A DNA stretch of 64,000 bases from Brachybacterium alimentarium (GTDB lineage Bacteria; Actinomycetota; Actinomycetes; Actinomycetales; Dermabacteraceae): contig NZ_NRGS01000011.1 of the NCBI RefSeq assembly GCF_002332425.1, forward strand, positions 239,670 to 303,669, given 5' to 3'. The notes beneath the pieces were generated by a model. That model was not told the origin of the DNA. It saw nothing but the letters and a program-made list of their open reading frames with translations, and did no database searches. The position numbers and the translations under genes were made by a program. Shown piece after piece: positions 26,354 through 35,385 of this stretch. The first letter of the stretch is position 1; every line of letters starts with the position of its first letter.

Positions 26354-27055
26354 ATGTCCGTCACCGAACTCTCCATCAGCACCCAGAACTACCTGAAAGC
26401 GATCTGGAGCCTGGGGGAATGGTCCGAGGACCCGGTCACCGCCTCCGCCCTCGCCGCTCGCGTCGGCGTGAAGATGTCGACGGTCTCGGACGCGGTGCGG
26501 AAGCTGACCGAGCAGGGCCTGCTCGAGCACACGCGGTACGGCGCCATCCGGCTCAGCACCCAGGGGCACGAGTATGCCCTGGCGATGGTGCGCCGCCACC
26601 GCCTGATCGAGACGTTCCTCGTCGAGGTGCTCGGGTACAGCTGGGATCAGGTCCATGACGAGGCCGAGCACCTCGAGCACGCGGTCTCCGACTTCCTGGT
26701 CGAGCGGATCGATCAGCATCTCGGGCATCCCGTGCGCGATCCGCACGGCGATCCCATCCCCGGCGCCGACGGGCAGGTCGCCCGCCCGGATGCGGTGCTG
26801 CTCTCGACCGTCCCTGCGGGGTCGAGCGCTCAGGTGGAGCGGATCTCCGACGACGATCCGCGACTGCTCACGTTCTTCGCTGAGCAGGGCATCGGCGTGG
26901 GCACCGTGCTCGACGTCCGCCCCGGCGCGCCGTTCTCCGAGGCGATCGAGGTGGCCGTCACCGGGGCCGCGGCGAGCATCTCGCTGGGACGGTCCGCGAC
27001 GAGCTCCGTCTGGGTCGCGGTCACCGGGGACTCGGCGACTTCCTCCGCGTCATGA
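26354..27055 (+). CDS. DtxR/MntR-family metal-dependent repressor
   Basis: A 233-residue regulator in three parts: winged HTH (STQNYLKAIWSL, ASALAARVGVKMSTVSDAVR), a dimer/metal-binding domain (LAMVRRHRLIETFLVEVLGY, HDEAEHLEHAVSDFLVERID, HLGHPVRDPHG) with the His/Glu ligands of the family, and a C-terminal SH3/FeoA-like domain. The composition and its partner, an ABC importer of the TroA/ZnuA class, fit an MntR- or IdeR-type manganese or iron sensor. ATG 26354 is 6 nt after TAGCGT: leaderless. Its 3' end overlaps that of the convergent permease by 6 bp. Confidence 0.92.
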   Translation: MSVTELSISTQNYLKAIWSLGEWSEDPVTASALAARVGVKMSTVSDAVRKLTEQGLLEHTRYGAIRLSTQGHEYALAMVRRHRLIETFLVEVLGYSWDQVHDEAEHLEHAVSDFLVERIDQHLGHPVRDPHGDPIPGADGQVARPDAVLLSTVPAGSSAQVERISDDDPRLLTFFAEQGIGVGTVLDVRPGAPFSEAIEVAVTGAAASISLGRSATSSVWVAVTGDSATSSAS

Positions 27056-27976
27056 CCTGCTCGTCGCAGGGTCCGGCTCTGCGGCGCCCGGCTCGGCGGG
27101 GTCCGCAGCGCTCCTGCCTCGCGCGCGACGTCGGCGCGCGGTGACGACCCTGCCCAGCAGGCCCCGCCGCGGCTCGAAGAGGTGGACGAGGGCGAACACG
27201 CCGCTCTGGACGAGCACGACGAGGCCGCCCGAGGAGGCATCCAGCCAGTAGCTCAGCAGGATCCCCACCACGGACGAGGCCACGGAGACGGCCGGCGCGA
27301 TGAGGAGCATCCGGCTGAACCGGTCGGTGAGCAGATGCGCGGTGGCACCGGGGACGATGAGCATCGCCACCACGAGGATCACCCCGACGACCTGCAGTGC
27401 GACCACGGCGGTCAGCGCCAGCAGGCCCAGGAGGAGCGCCCCGAGCGCTCGTGGCGACAGACCGATCGCCTGGGCGTGGAGAGGATCGAAGGCGTAGAGC
27501 GTGAGGTCCCGGCGCTTGAGGAGCAGCAGCACGAAGGCGATCGAGGCCAGCACGCAGATCTGGAGGAGATCGCCCCGGGAGACCCCGAGGATGTTGCCGA
27601 AGATGATGTGGTTCAGGTCGGTCTGGCTGGGCGTGATGGAGATGAGCACCAGGCCGAGGGCGAACAGCGCGGTGAACACGATGCCGATCGCGGCGTCCTC
27701 CTTGACCCGGCTCGTCCCGCGGATCACCCCGATGAGCACCACGGCCAGGAGCCCGAAGACGAGGGCGCCGACCGCGAACGGTGCGCCGACCACGTAGGCG
27801 AGGACCACTCCCGGCAGGACGGCATGGGAGACGGCATCGCCCATCAGGGACCAGCCGACCAGCACCAGCCAGCACGAGAGCAGGGCGCACACGATCGCGG
27901 CTACCACGGTCGCGACCAGGGCGCGCACCATGAAGTCGTACTGCAGCGGCTGGACCACCAGCTCGAGGATGCTCAT
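27050..27976 (-). CDS. Metal ABC transporter permease (ABC-3 type)
   Basis: A 308-residue membrane permease with about eight to nine helices. ALLSCWLVLVGWSLMGDAVSHAVLPGVVLAY is spread over the first loop (SLMGDAVSHAVLPGV is the family signature) and LLVTFLLV-like VVALQVVGVILVVAMLIVPGA lies near residue 190. These are hallmarks of TroC/ZnuB/MntB permeases. The last about 35 residues are polar. It overlaps the upstream ATPase by ATGA; third gene of the importer operon. Confidence 0.92.
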   Translation of the reverse strand: MSILELVVQPLQYDFMVRALVATVVAAIVCALLSCWLVLVGWSLMGDAVSHAVLPGVVLAYVVGAPFAVGALVFGLLAVVLIGVIRGTSRVKEDAAIGIVFTALFALGLVLISITPSQTDLNHIIFGNILGVSRGDLLQICVLASIAFVLLLLKRRDLTLYAFDPLHAQAIGLSPRALGALLLGLLALTAVVALQVVGVILVVAMLIVPGATAHLLTDRFSRMLLIAPAVSVASSVVGILLSYWLDASSGGLVVLVQSGVFALVHLFEPRRGLLGRVVTARRRRARGRSAADPAEPGAAEPDPATSRS

Positions 27977-28722
27977 GCGGCACCGTCCTTCCCCAGCGCA
28001 CCGAGCGGGTCGAGGCCGAAGGTGAGCGCGAGCTTCTGCGGGGTGAGGGCTTCGGCGACGGACCCGTGGAAGAGCACCCTGCGCTGCAGGAGCACCGTCT
28101 CGTCGGCGAGCTGCGGGAGGGCGTGGAGATCATGGGTGGAGACCAGGATCGTGCGACCCTCCGCCGCGAGCTCGCGCAGCAGCGCGACCATGGTGGCCTC
28201 GCTGCGCTTGTCGACGCCGGCGAACGGCTCGTCCAGCAGCAGCACCTGCGCCCCCTGGGCGATGCCCCGCGCCACGAAGGCCCGCTTCTTCTGCCCGCCG
28301 GAGAGCTGCCCGATCTGGCGGTGGGCGTACTCGGTCAGCTCCACTCGCGCCAGCGCCTCCTCGACCGCCGCACGATCGACGGCCCTCGGCCGACGGGTGA
28401 TGCCCTGCAGCCCGTAGCGCCCCATCATCACCACGTCCCGCACGGAGACCGGGAAGGTCCAGTCGACGTCCTCGCTCTGCGGGACATAGCCGACGATCCC
28501 GCCGGAGCGCGCCGCGCGCGTGTCCGCACCATTGATGAGGACAGTGCCCGTATCGGGACGCACCATGCCCATGATCGCCTTGAACAGGGTCGACTTCCCC
28601 GAGCCGTTCATCCCGACCAGACCGGTCACGCGCCCGGCGGCGACCTCGACGCTCGCGCCCTCCAGCGCGACCACCTCGCCGTAGCGGACCGTCACGTCCC
28701 GCACGTGGATCGCGGCCGTCAT
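27973..28722 (-). CDS. Metal ABC transporter ATP-binding protein
   Basis: A 249-residue ABC ATPase. Walker A GMNGSGKST (residues 36-45), Q-loop YVPQSEDVDW, signature LSGGQKKR, Walker B VLLLDEPFAG and switch His STHDLH are all intact. YVPQSEDVDWTFPVSVRDVV is typical of Mn/Zn importers. ATG 28722 overlaps the stop of the binding-protein gene (ATGA), as does its own stop with the permease start, so the three genes are tightly coupled. Confidence 0.95.
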   Translation of the reverse strand: MTAAIHVRDVTVRYGEVVALEGASVEVAAGRVTGLVGMNGSGKSTLFKAIMGMVRPDTGTVLINGADTRAARSGGIVGYVPQSEDVDWTFPVSVRDVVMMGRYGLQGITRRPRAVDRAAVEEALARVELTEYAHRQIGQLSGGQKKRAFVARGIAQGAQVLLLDEPFAGVDKRSEATMVALLRELAAEGRTILVSTHDLHALPQLADETVLLQRRVLFHGSVAEALTPQKLALTFGLDPLGALGKDGAA

Positions 28723-29636
28723 GCCGCGCTCCCGGAGAGGCCCTCGACGATGACGTCCGCGTCGTGCCGGAGGAGATCGAGGTAGGTGGGCACCGGGCCG
28801 TCGGGGCCGGAGAGGGAATCGACGTAGAGCGTCCCGCCGAAGTCCGCGTCGGTCGCCTCGACCACCTGCTGCATGGGTTTGTCCGAGACCGTCGACTCGC
28901 AGAACACGGCGGGCACCCCCTGGGAGTCGACGTAGTCGATCACTGCGGCGACCTGCTGCGGAGTGGCCTGCTGCTCGGCGTTGACGGGCCAGATGAACTG
29001 CTCCGTGAGCCCGGCATCCCGGGCGAGGTAGGAGAACGCCCCCTCGCAGGTGACCAGCGCGCGCTCGTTCTCCGGCAGCGCGGCCAGCTCCTCCTCCAGG
29101 CCGTCCTGCACCCCCTGGAGCTCGGACCTGTACTCCTCGCCGTTGGCCTCGTAGTCCGTCGCATGCTCCGGATCGAGCTCGCTGAACGCCTCGACCATGT
29201 TGTCCACGTAGATCTGCACGTTCACCGGGCTCATCCACGCATGCGGATTCGGCTTCCCGGCGTCGACGTCACCGGTGATGTCCAGGACGTCCACTCCCTC
29301 CGAGACGACGACGTGGGGGACGTCCACGGACTCCACGAACTGCTCGAACCACAGCTCGAGGCCCAGGCCGTTGTCCACGATGAGGTCCGCCTCCGATGCC
29401 TTGGCGATGTCACGGGGCGTGGGCTCGTAGCCGTGGATCTCCGCCCCGACCTTGGTGATCGACTCGACCGCGAGGTGGTCCCCGGCGACGTTCTGCGCGA
29501 TGTCCGCGAGCACGGTGAACGTGGTCAGCACGACCGGCCTGTCGGCCTCTCCAGCGCGGGATCCGCCACCGCACCCAGCGAGCACGAGGGCCCCGGCGAG
29601 CACCAGTCCCGCCGCCCGCCACCACTGTGTACGCAC
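28719..29636 (-). CDS. Metal-binding lipoprotein of ABC importer (TroA/ZnuA/MntA type)
   Basis: A 305-residue substrate-binding lipoprotein, first gene of the importer operon. A signal peptide ends in the lipobox LAGC (Cys22). The cluster A-I fold shows FTVLADIAQNVAG, EIHGYEPTPRDI (first metal His), NPHAWMSPVNVQIYV (second His), LVTCEGAFSYLARDAG and AVFCESTVSDKP, and a C-terminal acid near SLSGPDGPVPTYL. The short, not His-rich loop between the helices favours Mn or Fe over Zn. GTG 29636. The AGTTCG-N6-CGAACT box upstream ties it to the convergent DtxR-type regulator. Confidence 0.92.
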   Translation of the reverse strand: MRTQWWRAAGLVLAGALVLAGCGGGSRAGEADRPVVLTTFTVLADIAQNVAGDHLAVESITKVGAEIHGYEPTPRDIAKASEADLIVDNGLGLELWFEQFVESVDVPHVVVSEGVDVLDITGDVDAGKPNPHAWMSPVNVQIYVDNMVEAFSELDPEHATDYEANGEEYRSELQGVQDGLEEELAALPENERALVTCEGAFSYLARDAGLTEQFIWPVNAEQQATPQQVAAVIDYVDSQGVPAVFCESTVSDKPMQQVVEATDADFGGTLYVDSLSGPDGPVPTYLDLLRHDADVIVEGLSGSAA

Positions 29637-29681
29637 TCCAACACACCCCTCTTCGTCATCTTCGTCATCTCGGCCTTGAAT

Positions 29682-29699
29682 AGTTCGTCGGCACGAACT
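29682..29699. promoter_or_regulatory. DtxR-family box in front of the metal importer
   Basis: AGTTCGT-CGGC-ACGAACT is a perfect inverted repeat 46 bp upstream of the lipoprotein start. Its AGTTCG-N6-CGAACT core equals that of the box at the regulator's own promoter. TATTCA on the minus strand just downstream may be the -10. Confidence 0.8.
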
Positions 29700-29830
29700 T
29701 GCCAGATGCTACACCTCCACCGCCGCCGGCGCGCCGGGACGTCTCGCAGGCTGCGGAACCGACGTCGCCGAGGCGGGCGGCTGTGCGAGACTCGTCGCCG
29801 CCCACTGCCCCGCACGCCCTGGAGGAACCC

Positions 29831-30445
29831 ATGCCCGCACCCGGAGACCCCCTGACCACGGCGAAACGGACTCCGTCGATGATCACGATCTTCAGCGGCT
29901 CCGCGACGGGCAGCTCGGACGTGTTCGCACACGGGACGACGGCGCTCGCCCGCGAACTCGCAACGGCAGGGATCGGCATCGTCTACGGCGGTGGTCGCGT
30001 GGGGCTCATGGGGACTCTCGCCGGAGCGGCCATGGAGGCCGGCGGCGAGGTGCACGGCGTGATGCCGCAGTCGCTGGTCGACGAGGAGATCGCCCATGAA
30101 ACGATCACGCACCTCGACGTCGTGCCGGACATGCACTCACGCAAGCTGCGGATGGCCGAGCTGGGGGATGCCTTCGTAGCCCTCCCCGGTGGTGCGGGCA
30201 CGCTCGAGGAGCTCTTCGAGGTCTGGACCTGGCAGCACCTGGGGATCCACCACAAGCCGGTGGCCCTGTACGACATCGCGGGCTACTGGCAGCCCCTCCT
30301 GGCGGCCCTCGACTCCATGACGTCCGCCGGATTCCTCGCGGAGCACCTCCGTGCGTCACTGATCGTCTCCGACGATCCGGAGCAGCTCGTCACCTCACTG
30401 AGCACCTGGACCGCGCCCGCCAGGAAGTGGGCGCGCAGCTCGTAG
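29831..30445 (+). CDS. LOG-family (cytokinin riboside 5'-monophosphate phosphoribohydrolase-like) protein
   Basis: A 204-residue Rossmann-fold protein of the TIGR00730/LOG group. IFSGSATGSSDVF near residue 20, GIVYGGGRVGLMG near 52, HSRKLRMAEL (substrate Arg) and LPGGAGTLEELFEVWTW (the PGGxGTxxE signature, about residue 117) are all present. Such enzymes release a base from nucleoside 5'-monophosphates. GGAGGA lies 5-10 nt before ATG 29831, so the 44 upstream in-frame codons are unlikely to be used. Confidence 0.92.
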   Translation: MPAPGDPLTTAKRTPSMITIFSGSATGSSDVFAHGTTALARELATAGIGIVYGGGRVGLMGTLAGAAMEAGGEVHGVMPQSLVDEEIAHETITHLDVVPDMHSRKLRMAELGDAFVALPGGAGTLEELFEVWTWQHLGIHHKPVALYDIAGYWQPLLAALDSMTSAGFLAEHLRASLIVSDDPEQLVTSLSTWTAPARKWARSS

Positions 30446-30511
30446 AGCCGAGCGGGCGCATGCGGACTGGACCACACCTGTCCGGTGCGCCACTCCGCCC
30501 GCCACCCATGT

Positions 30512-30527
30512 TGCATCCATTGATGCA
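30512..30527. promoter_or_regulatory. GntR/FCD operator candidate
   Basis: TGCATC-CATT-GATGCA inverted repeat overlaps the promoter of the GntR gene (likely -10 TAGCCT at 30533-30538). Autoregulation is inferred from position. Confidence 0.6.
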
Positions 30528-30545
30528 TGCATTAGCCTGGAGCGC

Positions 30546-31217
30546 ATGGAGTCCCTCGAACTGCCCTGGCTCGACGTGCCCGAGAGCCGCCCGATCGCCG
30601 ATCGCATCGCCGCGTCCGTGGCCCGGAAGATCGCCGAGGGCGACATCGATCCCGGCGACCTGCTCACCGAGGTCGACGTCGCCGCCCGGCACGGGGCGAG
30701 CCGCACCCCGTCCCGCGAGGCGATGCTGCAGCTCGAGAGGTGGGGGCTGGTGCGTCTGGTGCCGAAGAAGGGCGCCCTGGTCACGAACCCCACGGCACGG
30801 GAGCGTCGCGAGCTGCTGTCGGTGCGCTCGATGCTCGAGAGCCATGCGGTGGCCCGCATCGTGGGCGACGACGCACTGCGGGAGAGCCTGCTCGGCCGGC
30901 TCGAACCGATCCTCGCCGCCCAGGCGGACGCCGTCGGCCGGCCGACGGACTTCGTCCTGCACGACTACTCGTTCCACCTGCAGATCGCCGCGCACGACGA
31001 CAACCACGTCGTCGACGAGATCCTCCGCACGCTCGCCCCGCGCCTGGTCCGCCTGACCCGCCTCGCGGTCACCGCTGCGTCGGCCGACCTCGCCGCGCTC
31101 CACCGCGAGCACGTCGAGCTCACCGACGCCATCCGCAGGCAGGACGTCGCGACCTTCCGCGAGCTCATCGACCACCACCTCACCTCCGGTCACGAGCACT
31201 ACGAGGTCATGCCGTGA
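30546..31217 (+). CDS. GntR-family regulator, FadR subfamily (FCD domain)
   Basis: A 223-residue regulator. The N-terminal wHTH carries ADRIAASVARKIAEGDIDPG, LTEVDVAARHGASRTPSREA and WGLVRLVPKKGALV; the all-helical FCD domain from residue 85 contains ESHAVARIVGD, DYSFHLQIAAHDDN (metal-binding Asp/His positions) and the C-terminal HHLTSGHEHYE. ATG 30546 follows TAGCCT by 7 nt: leaderless. Its stop overlaps the start of the MFS transporter (GTGA), so it probably controls that transporter. Confidence 0.92.
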   Translation: MESLELPWLDVPESRPIADRIAASVARKIAEGDIDPGDLLTEVDVAARHGASRTPSREAMLQLERWGLVRLVPKKGALVTNPTARERRELLSVRSMLESHAVARIVGDDALRESLLGRLEPILAAQADAVGRPTDFVLHDYSFHLQIAAHDDNHVVDEILRTLAPRLVRLTRLAVTAASADLAALHREHVELTDAIRRQDVATFRELIDHHLTSGHEHYEVMP

Positions 31218-32515
31218 GCCGCCGGAGCCGCCGCCCCGTGCCCGCCTGGCTGCGGGTGGCCCCGACGGGCTTCGTGCTCGCCTGGGGCGGCAATCACTTC
31301 ACGCCCCTGCTGCACGTGTACGAGACGGTCGGTGGCTACGCGCCGTGGCAGGCGAACCTGCTGCTGGGCATGTACGTGGTCGGGCTGATCCCCGGCATGC
31401 TGCTGGCCGCCGCGCTCTCGGACCGCTGGGGCCGCAAGCCCCTGGCGATCGTGGGCCTGCTCGGCGCCATGGTCGCGAGCACCCTGCTCGCGGCGGGGAT
31501 GAGCAGCTTCCTGGTGCTGTGCATCGGGCGCGCCCTCGCCGGGATCGGGGTGGGCGTGGGCATGTCCGTCGGCTCGAGCTGGATCAAGGAGCTCTCCGCC
31601 CCGCCGCACGATCCCTCCGCCACGGCGACCGCCGGGGCCCGACGCTCCTCGATGACGCTCACCCTCGGCTTCGCGATCGGCGCGGGCGTCACCGGATCGC
31701 TCGCCCAGTTCGTCCCGCTGCCGGGCCAGATGCCCTACCTCGCCCATCTGCTCCTGTGCCTGGTCGCGGCGGCGGCCCTGGCCACCGCGCCGGAGAGCCT
31801 GCCGCGCGCGCTGCGAGCCCGCGGCTCCCTGCGCGACGATCTGCGGGTCCCGTCGGCCGGGCACCCGGTCTTCGTGCGTCTCGTGCTGCCGGCCGCCCCC
31901 TGGGTGTTCGCCGCCGCCGGTGTTGCCTACGCGATCCTGCCCAGCACCGTCGAGGAGCACCTCGGGGACTCGGCGACGATCTACGCGACCGGCCTGACCG
32001 TGCTCACCCTCGGCGTCGGCGCCCTCGCACAGGGGGCCGTCGGGCTGCTGAACCGCCTCACCCGTGGCCGCGCGCTGCTGGTGGGCATGAGCGGCATGAC
32101 CGTCGGGATGGTCCTGGCCGCGGTCGCGAGCGACCTGCACGATCCCGTGCTGGTCGTCGCGGTGGCCGCGCTGCTCGGTGCGTCCTACGGCGTGTGCGTG
32201 GTCTCCGGGCTGATCATCGCCCAGTCGCTCGCGTCCCCGCGGGACCTCGCCGGGATCACGGGCGTCTACTACTCGCTGTCCTACCTCGGCTTCCTGCTGC
32301 CCACGATCCTGGCCGCCCTCACCCCGGTGCTGTCGTACACCGGCGGGCTCGTGATCGTCGCCGTGATCTGCGCGCTCTGCCTGAGCACGGTCGGCATCGG
32401 GCTGCGCCGCCCGCCCCGCACGGCGGCACCGGTCGAGATCGACGAGGCCGACGAGGCCGACGACGTTCTCGAGGGGGCGCCCTCGCCGGCCGAGGACCTC
32501 ACCCTCAGCCGCTGA
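31214..32515 (+). CDS. MFS transporter
   Basis: A 433-residue, 12-helix major facilitator. AAALSDRWGRKPLAIVGLLG is the loop 2/3 signature (GxLaDrxGrk), GRALAGIGVGVGMSVGSSWI the helix 4 region, and a long loop follows helix 6. GTG 31214 overlaps the GntR stop. The C-terminal tail contains IDEADEADD, an acidic DEA stretch like the one in the methyltransferase at 2732. The substrate is unknown. Confidence 0.88.
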   Translation: MSRRSRRPVPAWLRVAPTGFVLAWGGNHFTPLLHVYETVGGYAPWQANLLLGMYVVGLIPGMLLAAALSDRWGRKPLAIVGLLGAMVASTLLAAGMSSFLVLCIGRALAGIGVGVGMSVGSSWIKELSAPPHDPSATATAGARRSSMTLTLGFAIGAGVTGSLAQFVPLPGQMPYLAHLLLCLVAAAALATAPESLPRALRARGSLRDDLRVPSAGHPVFVRLVLPAAPWVFAAAGVAYAILPSTVEEHLGDSATIYATGLTVLTLGVGALAQGAVGLLNRLTRGRALLVGMSGMTVGMVLAAVASDLHDPVLVVAVAALLGASYGVCVVSGLIIAQSLASPRDLAGITGVYYSLSYLGFLLPTILAALTPVLSYTGGLVIVAVICALCLSTVGIGLRRPPRTAAPVEIDEADEADDVLEGAPSPAEDLTLSR

Positions 32516-32594
32516 CCCTCGCCGACGCAGCCGCCTCGCCGTAGTGTGTGTGCAACCGCATTCCTCGCACTGCATCGGCCAGGAGGCCATCACC

Positions 32595-33443
32595 ATGAGC
32601 AGCCCCGCATCCCCCGAGGTCCCCACCACAGCCTTCGCCGACGGCTCCCCGATCCCGCTGATCGGCTTCGGCACCGGCGGCGCCCAGGGCCCCGCCGGGG
32701 TCGAAGTGATCGTCTCCGCACTGCGCACCGGCTATCGGCTGCTGGACACGGCCGCCCGGTACGGGAACGAGACGGCCGTGGGTGAGGCCGTGCGCCGCAG
32801 CGGCGTGGATCCCGCCGAGGTGCTCGTGACCACGAAGGTCGCCGGCGGCGATCACGGCCGGGAGGCCGCCCGCACCGGGATCCTCGAGTCCCTTCGCCGC
32901 CTGGGGCTGAAGAGCGTGGGCATCGCCCTGATCCATTGGCCGAACCCCTCGCGCGGGCTGATGGTCGACACCTGGCGCACTCTGCTGGACCTGCGGACCG
33001 AAGGCCTCGTCACCCACGCCGGCGTCTCCAACTTCCGGCCCGAGCAGCTCCAGGAGCTCTTCGACGAGACCGGGCAGTGGCCCGAGATCAACCAGATCCA
33101 GCTCTCCCTGGCCCTCCCCCGCCAGGAGCCGGACGCGTTCCACCGCGAGCACGGCATCGTCACCGAGGCGTGGGGTCCGCTCGGCACCCGGGACGGCCTC
33201 TCCGAGCAGTTCGCGCTGCGCACGGTCGCCGCGAAGCACGACGTCTCCGTCGCGCAGGTCGCGCTGCGCTGGGCCGTGGACCGGGAGATCGTCGTGATCC
33301 CCCGCTCCTCCGATCCGGGCCGGCAGCGCCTGAACCTCGACCTCGCAGCGCTCCATCTCGACGACGAGGACCGCCATCTCCTGGCGAGTCTGGACCGCGG
33401 CGAGGAGAAGGCCTGGGACTCGCGCGAGCACGAGGAGTGGTGA
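32595..33443 (+). CDS. Aldo/keto reductase (AKR, diketogluconate-reductase type)
   Basis: A 282-residue NADPH-dependent reductase. The tetrad is visible as Asp and Tyr in LLDTAARYGNE, Lys in VLVTTKVAGG and His in IALIHWPNP; AGVSNFRPEQLQELF and AQVALRWAVDREIVVIPRSS complete the barrel and cofactor sites. AGGAGG at 32581-32586 precedes ATG 32595. Short for the family but complete. Confidence 0.92.
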   Translation: MSSPASPEVPTTAFADGSPIPLIGFGTGGAQGPAGVEVIVSALRTGYRLLDTAARYGNETAVGEAVRRSGVDPAEVLVTTKVAGGDHGREAARTGILESLRRLGLKSVGIALIHWPNPSRGLMVDTWRTLLDLRTEGLVTHAGVSNFRPEQLQELFDETGQWPEINQIQLSLALPRQEPDAFHREHGIVTEAWGPLGTRDGLSEQFALRTVAAKHDVSVAQVALRWAVDREIVVIPRSSDPGRQRLNLDLAALHLDDEDRHLLASLDRGEEKAWDSREHEEW

Positions 33444-33455
33444 GCGTGCCTTCCG

Positions 33456-34280
33456 TCAGCCGGTGACGGTGCGCGCGATCGCGTGCATCTCGTCGAGTCG
33501 GCCCCACTCGTCGTCGTCCGTGCCGGCGTAGACGTATGAGATCCGGCCCGCGTAGCCGACGTCGCGCAGCACGGTGAGCGCGCGGGTGAGGTCGACGGCG
33601 TCGAGCACGCCCGGGGCGGATTCGCGGGCTTTGACCTGGGAGCACTCCGCCCGTCCGGCCACGGCCGCGATCTGGTCGTACTTGTCCTCTCCAGTCCAGT
33701 TGCCGGTGTCGATGAGCAGGCCGACCTGGCCCTCGAGCTGCTCGAAGAGCCGCTGCGTGACGTCCGCGTCGATCAGCAGCGACTTCCAGTTCTCGGTGAT
33801 CACCCGGATGCCCTGGTGCTCCGCCGCGAGGGCGCGGAGCCGACGCGCGCTGAGCGCGATCGTCTCGTCCGACGGGGCCTGGTCCCCGGCAGGCACCCGC
33901 ACCCGAGGGGCACCGAGCTGCTCGGCGACGTCGATCCAGCCCGACAACCAGCGCTGCTGCTGTTCTCCGTGCTCGGGGTGGAGCACGTCCCCGTCGTCCA
34001 CGAGGAAGCACTCGAGGTCGACGCCCGCAGTGTCGAAGGCGTCGCGCACCTCGGCGAGGTAGGCGGACTCGGTGCGAGGCAGGTAGAAGTGGCACAGCTG
34101 CGCGCTGGCGAAGCCGTGCTCTGCGAGCTGCCCGGGCAGCTCGAGCAGGTCCAGACCGCCACCGGAGGTGTTCTCGGTCAGCACGCCCGAGGGCGCAGAA
34201 CCCGGCGCGACGAAACGCCCCATCGTCCGGAACACGGACCAGGTGTGCAGGGCCTTGGTGGGATCGAGCGTGTGGGCCAT
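33456..34280 (-). CDS. Sugar phosphate isomerase/epimerase-like TIM-barrel protein
   Basis: A 274-residue xylose-isomerase-like (AP endonuclease family 2) barrel. LDLLELPGQLAEHGFASAQL, DLECFLVDDGDVLHPEHGEQ, LGAPRVRVPAGDQAPSDE, IRVITENWKSLL (metal Glu), GLLIDTGNWTGEDKYD (metal Asp) and RISYVYAGTDDDEWG follow the family order. ATG 34280 has AGGAGAT 6 nt upstream. It converges on the aldo/keto reductase. The substrate is unknown. Confidence 0.85.
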   Translation of the reverse strand: MAHTLDPTKALHTWSVFRTMGRFVAPGSAPSGVLTENTSGGGLDLLELPGQLAEHGFASAQLCHFYLPRTESAYLAEVRDAFDTAGVDLECFLVDDGDVLHPEHGEQQQRWLSGWIDVAEQLGAPRVRVPAGDQAPSDETIALSARRLRALAAEHQGIRVITENWKSLLIDADVTQRLFEQLEGQVGLLIDTGNWTGEDKYDQIAAVAGRAECSQVKARESAPGVLDAVDLTRALTVLRDVGYAGRISYVYAGTDDDEWGRLDEMHAIARTVTG

Positions 34281-34379
34281 GGGATCTCCTGTGATCGAGG
34301 TGGCGAGGGCGGCGTCGCCGTGCGGCACCGGACCATCATGTCGCACCGGGCCGTGGTGCCCGCCAGTTAGCGTAGGCCC

Positions 34380-35375
34380 ATGTCGCCGATGACCACCCGC
34401 CCCGCCACGTCCGCCGATACCGCGGATTCGTCCTTCGACGATCTGCTTCCGGACCGCTGGCGCGAGGGGGACAACTGCCGTTCCGTGGTCGCGACCGACA
34501 GCTCGGGTCGAGTGCTCGGGCATTGTCGAGGCATCGACAACAGCTTCCATCCCGACTCCCGCAGCCTCGTGCTCGAGGTGGCCGAGGAGGCCGAGGAGGC
34601 CCGAGGCGAGCACTCATGGGCCGAGATCGCCGACGCGCTGCTCGAGGCGCAGATCGAGGTCTCGCGCCTGCCGCTTCGCTTGAAACCCGCGACCCATGAG
34701 ACCGAGCTGCTGGAGCTGTGCGCCCGCCACGGCGGTGTGCTGGTGCAGCTCATGCCGCCGTGGCGCTACGTGGTCGACGAGGCGATGCGCACCTGGGCGG
34801 CGGCGCACCGCACGACACCCGACGGCCTCCACGCCACCCCCATCGACGATGCACGACGCGAAGAGATGCTGGATCTCTACGTCGAGCACTACACCGCCCA
34901 GCACGCCCGCTGGTCCCCGGCCGCCGCACCGGCTGAGCTGCGGGCGGAGAACGCTCCGGACTTCGCACCGGGCGGCGACGGCAGCTTCGATCCCGACCAC
35001 AGCGTGGTGCTGCTGCGCGACGGAGCGATCGCTGCGCAGGCTCTCGCCTGGCCGCCGGAGCCCGATGGCGGCATCGAGATCTCCATGGAGTCGCGTCCGC
35101 ACGAAGGGCCGACGGCCCGGGAGGACATGGAGGCCTGCGTCGCGGCGGTCATCGACCGCAGCGCCGACGAGGACGTGCTGCTGATCGACTCACACGTCAC
35201 CGAAACGCTGGAGTCGGCGATGATGCGCGACGTGCCCGGCCCTCCCCCGCATCCCGAGGACACCTGGACCGCGATCGTCGGGATCCCCGTCCCGGGCGGG
35301 CCGACACCGATCCCGCTGCCCGCAGCGCAGATTCCGCTCGACGCAGTACCGCTGGCCGAGCGGCTGCGCGGCTAG
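34380..35375 (+). CDS. Two-domain GNAT-like acetyltransferase
   Basis: A 331-residue protein read as two GNAT-like halves, with SRSLVLEVAEEAEEARGEHS and LHATPIDDARREEMLDLYVE introducing each; the canonical Q/RxxGxG loop is degenerate (REDMEACVAAVIDRSADEDV), so one or both halves may be catalytically weak. ATG 34380 is 6 nt after TAGCGT: leaderless. It ends 10 nt before the transposase remnant. Function is unknown. Confidence 0.7.
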   Translation: MSPMTTRPATSADTADSSFDDLLPDRWREGDNCRSVVATDSSGRVLGHCRGIDNSFHPDSRSLVLEVAEEAEEARGEHSWAEIADALLEAQIEVSRLPLRLKPATHETELLELCARHGGVLVQLMPPWRYVVDEAMRTWAAAHRTTPDGLHATPIDDARREEMLDLYVEHYTAQHARWSPAAAPAELRAENAPDFAPGGDGSFDPDHSVVLLRDGAIAAQALAWPPEPDGGIEISMESRPHEGPTAREDMEACVAAVIDRSADEDVLLIDSHVTETLESAMMRDVPGPPPHPEDTWTAIVGIPVPGGPTPIPLPAAQIPLDAVPLAERLRG

Positions 35376-35385
35376 GGCGCGTTGC

